Below, piece by piece: positions 1 to 5,211 of a DNA stretch of 6,233 nt. Position 1 is the first letter of the stretch. Each line of letters starts with the position of its first letter. The DNA is taken from contig CAJYBL010000096.1 in the NCBI GenBank assembly GCA_913064995.1, positions 1 through 6,233 of the forward strand. The letters are read 5' to 3'. Source of the stretch: an uncultured Alphaproteobacteria bacterium (GTDB lineage Bacteria > Pseudomonadota > Alphaproteobacteria > Puniceispirillales > Puniceispirillaceae). A program made the position numbers and the translations under genes. Below the pieces are notes generated by a model. It searched no databases, was not told where the DNA came from, and worked only from the letters and a program-made list of their open reading frames with translations.

Positions 1-706
1 CTGCAACGTTGTAGATCACGTTTAAAGTCACCGCGTCGACAGAGCCATTCAGGTAGCCCAAGAAGTAACCGAGTGGATAAATTGCCCAACCTACAGTTAC
101 GATCAAGCGCATTGTACCAAAGGCTGACTGAACTCCCGCTGGGGCTGACTCTGAAGAGACCCGACCAGCTTCACCGGCGAAGATTTCATAAAGGATGTAA
201 CCCCATCCTAGCATGCCGACAATGAATGCTGGCCATGCTGGAGCCAATCCTGCCTCTCCCATGTAACCTGCAACCAACATCACAAGCGATCCAATCATCA
301 AACGCCAGAAAACTCCAGCGCTTACGACAGTGACTGCAGCAAGGATAAAGTAGAATTCAACCATTTGAAGCGGAACAGTTATCAGCCAGTCTACATACCG
401 ATAAACGGTTGGGCTAGCACCAGTAGCTGCCCAGACATCCCTCATGTAGAAATAGTGCACGGCTGCGACTAAAGTGACAAGGGCGCCAACTGTGAGCGAC
501 GTCCTCCATTTTCCACCCATCCGGCCAGCTTCCATTAGGAAGAAGACGGTAGCGGCAACCATAGCCATTGAAATAGTCCAGAATGATATGCCCACATAGT
601 CAGTTGATTCGAGCATAGGTGTGGCAGCATTGGCGCTTAGCGGAACTAGTGCCAGCGCGGATGCTATCAAAGAAGTTTTAATACTTCTTGCAGTTAGAAA
701 ACTCAT
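1..706 (-). CDS. Proteorhodopsin (blue-absorbing type), 3' end cut by window edge
   Basis: This is a light-driven proton pump of the inner membrane that binds retinal. The 235 visible residues start at ATG 706-704, 6 bases after a strong GGAGGT site. Residues 1-27 look like a cleavable signal peptide (LALVPLSANA, likely cut after Ala27), which is usual for proteorhodopsins. The signature helix C segment RYVDWLITVPLQMVEFY (103-119) carries the proton acceptor Asp106 and proton donor Glu117; His84 in VHYFYMR is the partner of the acceptor. These match Asp97, Glu108 and His75 of the reference green proteorhodopsin with an offset of 9. The tuning position (reference 105) is Gln114, codon 367-365, which in this family gives blue absorption. 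With the same offset the Schiff-base lysine should be residue 240, just outside the window, so pump function cannot be fully confirmed here. Glycine codon use (GGA 7 of 22) differs from coxM in this window (1 of 25), which may reflect horizontal transfer. Confidence 0.96.
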   Translation of the reverse strand, partial: MSFLTARSIKTSLIASALALVPLSANAATPMLESTDYVGISFWTISMAMVAATVFFLMEAGRMGGKWRTSLTVGALVTLVAAVHYFYMRDVWAATGASPTVYRYVDWLITVPLQMVEFYFILAAVTVVSAGVFWRLMIGSLVMLVAGYMGEAGLAPAWPAFIVGMLGWGYILYEIFAGEAGRVSSESAPAGVQSAFGTMRLIVTVGWAIYPLGYFLGYLNGSVDAVTLNVIYNVA

Positions 707-712
707 CAGAGT

Positions 713-718
713 ACCTCC
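713..718 (-). promoter_or_regulatory. Ribosome binding site of proteorhodopsin
   Basis: On the minus strand GGAGGT stands 6 bases before ATG 706-704. It is a near-ideal Shine-Dalgarno site, it fixes the start codon, and it suggests strong translation, as expected for an abundant membrane pigment. Confidence 0.85.
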
Positions 719-786
719 GTTAACGTATTATTCGACCCCCATCGCAACCGACCAACAACTGAGGCGTTGTGCCGCACGACATCTGG

Positions 787-815
787 ATTACGGAATTATT
801 CTCTTCTTAAATCAA
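787..815 (-). promoter_or_regulatory. Candidate proteorhodopsin promoter
   Basis: On the minus strand, TTGATT (815-810) and CGTAAT (792-787) are separated by 17 bases. Each matches the sigma-70 consensus at 4 of 6 positions. Transcription would start near 780, giving a leader of about 75 bases before the proteorhodopsin ATG. The match is only moderate, and the more AT-rich stretch at 880-932 offers alternative -10-like sites without good -35 partners. Confidence 0.3.
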
Positions 816-880
816 GATGAAAAAGCCGTGAGGAATGAGGCGTTAAAAATCTTTCATTGTTTTCAGATGATTAACATATC

Positions 881-932
881 GCAAATATAATTTGCTATTT
901 TCGCAAAAATACTATTTTGGGCTTGCTATTTT
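881..932. repeat. AT-rich repeat cluster upstream of proteorhodopsin
   Basis: Three related 10-mers lie in the same orientation: TTGCTATTTT at 892-901, ATACTATTTT at 909-918 and TTGCTATTTT at 923-932, with starts 17 and 14 bases apart. A perfect inverted repeat, GCAAAT-ATA-ATTTGC (881-895), overlaps the first copy. The cluster sits about 175-225 bases upstream of the proteorhodopsin start and could be a regulator binding region or an UP-like element. The repeats are directly visible; the role is inference. Confidence 0.4.
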
Positions 933-1024
933 TGATACGCAGGAAGGATTGGTGGTATCGCGGCAGACCAACAAAGACGCGCGAGTTTTGGGGCCAGTTT
1001 TGAGGCCAAATTCGGGGCTGGTTC

Positions 1025-1059
1025 AGGCTTGAATTCTAGTCAGAATCGAGCGCAAGCCT
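1025..1059 (-). terminator. Hairpin at the 3' end of the DUF1989 gene (no T tract)
   Basis: AGGCTTG (1025-1031) pairs perfectly with CAAGCCT (1053-1059), and inside it ATTCT (1033-1037) pairs with AGAAT (1042-1046) around a 4-base loop. The outer arm overlaps the DUF1989 stop codon. No T run follows on the minus strand, so this is not a classical intrinsic terminator. It may protect the mRNA 3' end or be incidental. Confidence 0.3.
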
Positions 1060-1918
1060 AATCTTGATGCGTGCCGCTATAGGGTGATTTGGGTAGATAA
1101 GAAAATCGATCAAGATCTTTGGAGTCTGGTTTAAAGATTTCGACAAGAAGCGGGAAACAGGGTGCTTGATCGGATGAATGTTCGGCCGAGCAATCGCCAC
1201 CTGGGCAGGCCGATAAGCCACCAATCAAATCAGCTTCGGCAAAAAATTCGATATAATCACCCGGGCGAACCGGACTTGCCTTCATGAAATATTGGTGCGT
1301 GTCTTTGGTAAAGCCAGTACACATAAACACATTCAGTACATCATGAACCAATGGTTCGGCAGCCGCATGGCCAAGCTGGCAATGCGCCGCCAAGCCACGA
1401 ATCAAATTTGAATGACAACAATGATGATAGTCGATATCGCCAAGTAATTTGGCGGTATATGGATCACATCTGGTGCCAATTACATCATGAACTGACCCGC
1501 CATCATCATCCCAGCCATACCAACCAAGTGTATCGTGACTGATTGTGGCAAGCGGGCGCATATGAGGAAAGTTTGACCACATCCGGTCGCCAGTCGAAAG
1601 ATGCGTTCCGTGCAGGGCGCGGGTCTTTCCTGAATAGAAATGTTCGGTCAGATCATGCGCCGACCATAAGTTCAAATCGCCAACCTGTGAGCCTTCGATA
1701 CTGGTGATCCGGAAAAAATGACCCTTTGGAACATCAAAACAGCGGGCATCGCGCGGCGGCACGATCACTGCGTCAGTTTTGACAAGGCTGGTGCGGGCGG
1801 CGTTGATAATGCCCATATCGGGATTTGGTAATCCATCGGTTGGATAGCAAATGACAGGCGCGATTTGCCGCCGTGCTTTGGCGTCTGTTGGTCCGTTTGG
1901 TAGAGTTTGAGGTTTCAT
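1058..1918 (-). CDS. DUF1989 / urea (guanidine) carboxylase-associated family protein
   Basis: A 286-residue soluble protein of the DUF1989 family, which includes the two subunits of carboxyguanidine deiminase encoded beside guanidine (formerly 'urea') carboxylase. Family features seen are GHFFRITSIEGSQVGDLNLW (66-85), the SGKTRALHGTHLSTGDRMWSN stretch (96-116), CCHSNL (167-172), NVFMCTGFT (196-204) and the C-terminal ACPGGDCS (237-244). The conserved Cys and His residues (for example Cys200 and Cys238) suggest a metal site, which is inference. It is longer than typical carboxyguanidine deiminase subunits and stands alone, with no carboxylase, allophanate hydrolase or second DUF1989 gene nearby, so its substrate is unknown; a C-N hydrolase or deiminase role is only a guess. 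I chose ATG 1918 because AAGAGG lies 8 bases before it; an in-frame TTG at 1954 lacks such a site. The gene is divergent from the exporter at 2232. Confidence 0.85.
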   Translation of the reverse strand: MKPQTLPNGPTDAKARRQIAPVICYPTDGLPNPDMGIINAARTSLVKTDAVIVPPRDARCFDVPKGHFFRITSIEGSQVGDLNLWSAHDLTEHFYSGKTRALHGTHLSTGDRMWSNFPHMRPLATISHDTLGWYGWDDDGGSVHDVIGTRCDPYTAKLLGDIDYHHCCHSNLIRGLAAHCQLGHAAAEPLVHDVLNVFMCTGFTKDTHQYFMKASPVRPGDYIEFFAEADLIGGLSACPGGDCSAEHSSDQAPCFPLLVEIFKPDSKDLDRFSYLPKSPYSGTHQD

Positions 1919-1994
1919 TGATTTCGCCTCTTCAATGGGGTTATTGCCGCACAATAGTTGCTGACTATCAATCAGCCTTATGAGCTATCGTTGT

Positions 1995-2023
1995 AAAATA
2001 GCGGGTGCAATAATCGCAAGCAA
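1995..2023 (-). promoter_or_regulatory. Candidate promoter of the DUF1989 gene
   Basis: On the minus strand, TTGCTT (2023-2018) and TATTTT (2000-1995) are 17 bases apart, matching sigma-70 consensus at 3 and 4 of 6 positions. It would give a leader of about 70 bases. Its -35 box directly abuts that of the plus-strand promoter at 2024-2052, a back-to-back arrangement. The match alone is weak. Confidence 0.28.
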
Positions 2024-2052
2024 TTGTCAGGTTGATCTGTTTTGATTAAAAT
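2024..2052 (+). promoter_or_regulatory. Candidate promoter of the TauE/SafE exporter gene
   Basis: TTGTCA (2024-2029) and TAAAAT (2047-2052) are separated by exactly 17 bases, each 5 of 6 to the sigma-70 consensus. This is the best promoter match I found in the window. Transcription would start near 2059, leaving an unusually long leader of about 170 bases before the GTG start, with room for further control. Confidence 0.5.
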
Positions 2053-2081
2053 TTCTAGATGAAAACGGATCGATTGATCTG
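2032..2081 (+). repeat. Direct repeat TTGATCTG in the divergent control region
   Basis: Exact copies of TTGATCTG lie at 2032-2039 and 2074-2081, with starts 42 bases apart, about four helical turns. The first copy falls between the -35 and -10 boxes of the exporter promoter; the second lies just downstream of the predicted transcript start. The spacing would suit cooperative binding or looping by a regulator. The function is inferred, and an octamer repeat can arise by chance. Confidence 0.3.
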
Positions 2082-2231
2082 GCGTTGTTCCTGTCGTGGT
2101 TCTGGATACCGTGATTTTCAATGCCAAAATTATAACAATGATGACTGCGACTGTGATGATTTGGGTGCCCTGCCAGCGATGCGAAGCTCCATGCTAATGA
2201 TGTCATCTGCCTGCCTTGAGGACTGACTATT

Positions 2232-2993
2232 GTGAACGAACTTGTTTCCCTGTTTCCGCCTGCGATGCCACTGCTTGATGTGGGGTTGCTTGTAGCGGCA
2301 AGCCTTGTGACGTCTTTTATTACTGCTGCATTTGGTATTGGTGGGGGTGTTGTGCTGCTTGCCTTTTTGGCTTTGGTCTTGCCGCCTGTTGCTCTGATTC
2401 CGGTTCACGGCGTTGTTCAATTAGGGTCCAATGGTGGGCGTGTTGCCATAATGTCGAAGCATGTGATTTGGCGCCCTATCTTGCCTTTTGTCATTGGAGC
2501 ATTAATAGGGGCCACTATTGGCGGCCTTGTTGTGGTTCAGTTGCCTTCTTGGTTAATACAATTAGCTCTTGGTATCTTCATCATTTGGGCAGTTTTTGCC
2601 AAGCTTCCACTTATCCAACAGCGCTATATTTTGCTGGGAGGAGTGGTTTCTAGCTTTTTGACAATGTTTTTTGGTGCCACCGGAAATTTTATTGCGGCGA
2701 TGGTAAAAAGTATGAACTTAGATCCCGTACCGCATGTGGCAACCCATTCGTTGATGATGACGTTCCAGCATTTTGTTAAAGTGCTGATTTTCGGCTTGGT
2801 TGGCTTTCAATTTGGACCTTATATCTTCTTGATCATTGGGATGTTGGTCAGTGGTTTTATTGGCACGGTTATTGGCAGTCGATTCCTAACCAAAGCTGGT
2901 GGGCGCTATTTCAAACCGGTGCTAAACACCGTATTGTTTCTAGCTGCCACCAGATTGATTTGGGCTGGGGTCGAGGGATTGCTGGCGCTGTAA
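2232..2993 (+). CDS. TauE/SafE-family membrane transporter (sulfite/organosulfur exporter type)
   Basis: A 253-residue integral inner-membrane protein of the TauE/SafE (DUF81) family; members export sulfite, sulfoacetate or other small organic anions. About eight hydrophobic segments are visible, near 13-31, 36-58, 83-103, 106-124, 132-150, 180-200, 198-215 and 228-248. The two family half-repeats each carry a glycine-rich motif: FGIGGGVVLLAF at 34-45 and FFGATGNFIAAM at 146-157. Length is typical. The start is GTG 2232, 9 bases after GAGGA (2218-2222); an in-frame TGA at 2217-2219 rules out an upstream extension except from rare start codons. The substrate cannot be read from sequence: no taurine or sulfonate catabolic genes are visible. 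The gene is divergent from the DUF1989 gene and convergent with the acyl-CoA dehydrogenase, with 13 bases between the stop codons. Confidence 0.9.
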   Translation: MNELVSLFPPAMPLLDVGLLVAASLVTSFITAAFGIGGGVVLLAFLALVLPPVALIPVHGVVQLGSNGGRVAIMSKHVIWRPILPFVIGALIGATIGGLVVVQLPSWLIQLALGIFIIWAVFAKLPLIQQRYILLGGVVSSFLTMFFGATGNFIAAMVKSMNLDPVPHVATHSLMMTFQHFVKVLIFGLVGFQFGPYIFLIIGMLVSGFIGTVIGSRFLTKAGGRYFKPVLNTVLFLAATRLIWAGVEGLLAL

Positions 2994-3006
2994 TCTAAAC
3001 ATGTCT

Positions 3007-4167
3007 TTAGTAAGATCTTGGCAGCTTCAGTACATGTTCGGCGATATAGCTTAGTATCAGATTTGTCGAAATCGGCGCTACCTGATAAAGCCGCGCCTCG
3101 CGGAATTTGCGTTCAACATCATATTCTTCGGCAAAGCCAAAGCCGCCATAGGTCTGAACGCACATTTCTGCGGCTGCCCATGATGCATCGGCGCAAAGCA
3201 ATTTTGCCAAATTGGCCTCTTCACCCGGATTTTCACCAGCTTCATAAAGCCGGATCGACTCATGAAGCATTAATTCGGCAGCGCGCATTTGGCTGTAGGC
3301 GCGTGCGATTGGAAATTGAATTCCCTGATTCTGGCCAATTGGCCGTCCAAATACGCTTCGCTCGCCCGAATAGATTGATGCCCGCTCGACAAACCATTTG
3401 GCATCACCAATACATTCAGCAGCAATCAAAATTCGTTCGGCATTCATTCCGGATAGAATATAGCGAAACCCTTTGCCTTCTTCGCCGACAAGGCTGCTTG
3501 CCGGGATCCGCATATCGTCAAAAAATAGCTGTGTTGATGAATGGTTCATCATTGTGCGAATTGGCGTGATGGTGAGTGATTTGCCACGAACTTCGCGCAT
3601 ATCGACCAGAAACACCGACAATCCGTCGGTCTTTTTGGCGCATTGATCGAGCGGTGTTGTTCGCGCTAGTAGCAGCATCAAATCGGAATATTCGGCGCGT
3701 GATGTCCAGACCTTTTGTCCATTGACCACATAATCATCACCATCACGCCGCGCGGTTGTGCGAAGCGCGGTTGTGTCGGTGCCGCTAGTTGGCTCGGTCA
3801 CGCCAAAGGCCTGAAGCCGCAAACTGCCATCAGCAATTGAAGGCAGATATTGCTGTTTTTGTGCGTCTGATCCGTGGCGTAAAACGGTTCCCATTGTATA
3901 CATCTGTGCATGACAGGCAGCGGCATTGCCGCCCGAACGGTGAATTTCTTCCAGAATGGCCGCACCAGCCGAAATGGGCAGGCTAAGACCGCCATATTCC
4001 TCAGGTATCAATGCCGATAGATAACCAGCGTCAGTTAAAGCCTTGACAAACGCCGAGGGATAGGCGCGGTCAGCATCACAGGCCTGCCAATATTTGCCGT
4101 CAAAATCGGTGCATAATTTGGCAACAGCATCGCGAATTTCGACATGATTATGCGGGTAATGAAACAT
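3007..4167 (-). CDS. Acyl-CoA dehydrogenase family protein
   Basis: A 386-residue FAD flavoenzyme that would introduce a 2,3-double bond into an acyl-CoA thioester in the cytoplasm, passing electrons to electron-transfer flavoprotein. The order of domains is typical: N-terminal helical part (1-115), middle beta domain with the signature AFGVTEPTSGTDT (120-132) and VWTSRAEYSDLMLL (153-166), then the C-terminal helical domain with QTYGGFGFAEEYDVERKFRE (338-357). The usual IYEGT segment that holds the catalytic glutamate in most members is replaced by LYQVAPIS (360-367). Glu244 in MNAERIL sits where isovaleryl-CoA dehydrogenase has its catalytic glutamate, so it is the likely base. The substrate is unknown, perhaps branched or unusual acyl groups. 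I chose ATG 4167, which gives normal family length; the in-frame TTG at 4224 adds 19 atypical residues and has no ribosome site. The Shine-Dalgarno of ATG 4167 is also weak, so the start is not certain. It appears monocistronic. Confidence 0.92.
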   Translation of the reverse strand: MFHYPHNHVEIRDAVAKLCTDFDGKYWQACDADRAYPSAFVKALTDAGYLSALIPEEYGGLSLPISAGAAILEEIHRSGGNAAACHAQMYTMGTVLRHGSDAQKQQYLPSIADGSLRLQAFGVTEPTSGTDTTALRTTARRDGDDYVVNGQKVWTSRAEYSDLMLLLARTTPLDQCAKKTDGLSVFLVDMREVRGKSLTITPIRTMMNHSSTQLFFDDMRIPASSLVGEEGKGFRYILSGMNAERILIAAECIGDAKWFVERASIYSGERSVFGRPIGQNQGIQFPIARAYSQMRAAELMLHESIRLYEAGENPGEEANLAKLLCADASWAAAEMCVQTYGGFGFAEEYDVERKFREARLYQVAPISTNLILSYIAEHVLKLPRSY

Positions 4168-4233
4168 AAAACCGACTTTCTTGGACAAAATATATGATGT
4201 GAATGCGCCACCGCGCGACCTCAAGTAAAAAGG

Positions 4234-4247
4234 TATTCTCGAGAATA
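4234..4247. promoter_or_regulatory. Perfect 14-bp palindrome, candidate operator of the acyl-CoA dehydrogenase gene
   Basis: TATTCTCGAGAATA at 4234-4247 is identical to its own reverse complement, as expected for a site bound by a symmetric dimeric regulator. It lies 67-80 bases upstream of the acyl-CoA dehydrogenase ATG and covers the candidate -10 box, so binding would block transcription. A TetR- or other fatty-acid-responsive repressor is plausible but unproven; no regulator gene is in the window. Confidence 0.45.
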
Positions 4248-4269
4248 ATTAAAATTCCAGAATGATCAA
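4242..4269 (-). promoter_or_regulatory. Candidate promoter of the acyl-CoA dehydrogenase gene
   Basis: On the minus strand, TTGATC (4269-4264) and TATTCT (4247-4242) are 16 bases apart, each 4 of 6 to the sigma-70 consensus. The transcript would start near 4235, giving a leader of about 68 bases to ATG 4167. The -10 box is half of the palindrome at 4234-4247. Confidence 0.35.
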
Positions 4270-4352
4270 TTGCGTAATGTGAAATGAATCCTTTTTAGGG
4301 TGGTGATGTTGGCAAAACCGACATGGCCATGGGTAACAGCAATTAAAGCGCC

Positions 4353-4383
4353 AAAAAAAGGGCCAGCAAGCTGACCCTTTTTT
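4353..4383 (-). terminator. Bidirectional intrinsic terminator ending the coxL-coxM operon
   Basis: The stem pairs GGG (4360-4362) with CCC (4375-4377) and CAG (4364-4366) with CTG (4371-4373), with one C/A mismatch and a 4-base loop. An A tract (4353-4359) and a T tract (4378-4383) flank and extend it. On the minus strand the hairpin is followed by seven T, 20 bases beyond the coxM stop codon, so it ends that operon and insulates the acyl-CoA dehydrogenase gene. It could also work for plus-strand transcripts. Confidence 0.85.
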
Positions 4384-4403
4384 GATTGTATTCAGGCTGT
4401 TTA

Positions 4404-5198
4404 TCAGTTGCAGGCCGTTACCGCACGGCGGGTCATTTCACCGATAAGATGCGCCCGATATTCGGCTGAAGCGTGAATATCACTCATCAGACCATCAGCC
4501 GATACCGCCCCATCGGCAATTGCATCAGCGCCGAAATTAGCATCAAGCGCACCCTCTAGATCGCTGGCACGAAAAACGCCATCCTCGCCAGCACCCGTAA
4601 CAGCAACACGAACGCCATCGGCAAATTTTGCCACAAAAACCCCAACCATTGCATAGCGCGAGGCTGGATTCGGGAATTTGACATAAGCAGCTTTTTCCGG
4701 CTTTGGCAGGCTAACTTCACGGATGATTTCGCTCTCTTCAAGCGTGGTTTCAAACATGCCGTCAAAATAATCCTCGGCAGTGATCGACCGGTTTTGGGTG
4801 TGAACCGTGCCACCAAGCGCCAGCAAAGCCGCGGGATAGCAGGCTGCCGGATCATTATTGGCAAGTGAACCGCCAATCGTGCCGCAATTGCGAACTTGTC
4901 GGTCACCAATATGACCAGCCAGATCGGCGACCGCCGGAATGGCTTTTTGCACAAGCGCAGATTCGGCGACTTCAACATGATGTGTCATCGCACCAATGCG
5001 GATGGCACCGCCGTCATCATCAATGGCCGATAATCCGCAAGCCGACAGATCAATCAGACAGTCGGGATTGGCAAGTCGCTGTTTTAAGGTTGGGATTAAC
5101 GTCATGCCACCAGCCAGAAATTTACCATCTTCAGCCGATGCCATGATCGTGGCAGCGTCATCAATGTCTTTGGCTTTTACATATTTTGTTGAATACAT
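4404..5198 (-). CDS. coxM: CoxM-like FAD-binding subunit of a molybdenum hydroxylase
   Basis: The medium, FAD-binding subunit of a xanthine oxidase/CO dehydrogenase-family enzyme; it takes electrons from the iron-sulfur subunit and passes them to an acceptor. The 264 residues show both FAD motifs of the family: AGGMTLIP at 29-36 and TIGGSLANNDPAA at 107-119, followed by the C-terminal CO dehydrogenase flavoprotein-like domain from about residue 170. It is slightly shorter than typical CoxM (about 280-290), with no sign of truncation. The start is ATG 5198, with AAGGAG (5211-5206) 7 bases upstream; an in-frame start at 5252 would overlap the preceding gene. The stop of coxL lies 11 bases upstream of the ATG and overlaps the ribosome site, so the two are probably translationally coupled. 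No accessory coxD/E/F gene follows; a terminator does. The substrate cannot be set from this subunit: aldehydes, N-heterocycles or CO are all possible. Confidence 0.92.
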   Translation of the reverse strand: MYSTKYVKAKDIDDAATIMASAEDGKFLAGGMTLIPTLKQRLANPDCLIDLSACGLSAIDDDGGAIRIGAMTHHVEVAESALVQKAIPAVADLAGHIGDRQVRNCGTIGGSLANNDPAACYPAALLALGGTVHTQNRSITAEDYFDGMFETTLEESEIIREVSLPKPEKAAYVKFPNPASRYAMVGVFVAKFADGVRVAVTGAGEDGVFRASDLEGALDANFGADAIADGAVSADGLMSDIHASAEYRAHLIGEMTRRAVTACN

Positions 5199-5205
5199 GG
5201 ACCGT

Positions 5206-5211
5206 CTCCTT
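5206..5211 (-). promoter_or_regulatory. Ribosome binding site of coxM overlapping the coxL stop codon
   Basis: AAGGAG on the minus strand shares two bases with the TAA stop of the upstream gene (5212-5210) and lies 7 bases before ATG 5198. It decides the coxM start and points to translational coupling, which keeps the two subunits in proportion. Confidence 0.8.

Larger units (their letters stand above)
707..1057. other. Non-coding region between proteorhodopsin and the DUF1989 gene
   Basis: I find no credible gene in these roughly 350 bases. The part near proteorhodopsin holds its ribosome binding site and a candidate promoter, the middle holds the AT-rich repeat cluster, and the part near the DUF1989 stop codon holds a hairpin without a T tract. 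A second, weak imperfect inverted repeat (TTTGGGGCC and GGCCAAA, 987-1010) has a 2-base bulge. A reading frame at 621-890 on the plus strand is mostly antisense to proteorhodopsin and resembles nothing I know. Confidence 0.6.

Noticed and set aside
621..890. Plus-strand 89-residue reading frame
   Set aside because: About a third of it is antisense to the proteorhodopsin start, and the rest runs through the AT-rich leader; no ribosome site or recognisable protein.
987..1010. Imperfect inverted repeat TTTGGGGCC / GGCCAAA as a terminator
   Set aside because: It has a 2-base bulge and no T tract on either side; probably chance.
1919..1954. TTG start for the DUF1989 gene, adding 12 residues
   Set aside because: No ribosome site before TTG 1954, whereas ATG 1918 has AAGAGG at proper distance.
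1960..1976. Inverted repeat GCTGA-N7-TCAGC upstream of the DUF1989 gene
   Set aside because: Arms of only 5 bp with no clear promoter relation; too weak to call an operator.
2130..2420. Minus-strand 96-residue frame rich in Gln, Arg, Lys and Ser
   Set aside because: It is antisense to the exporter start and its composition is that of a hydrophobic membrane protein read backwards.
4168..4224. TTG start for the acyl-CoA dehydrogenase, adding 19 residues
   Set aside because: The extra residues do not resemble the family N-terminus, there is no ribosome site, and ATG 4167 gives the normal length.
4322..4331. 10-bp palindrome CATGGCCATG
   Set aside because: Short, no promoter overlap, and expected by chance at moderate rate; no functional context.
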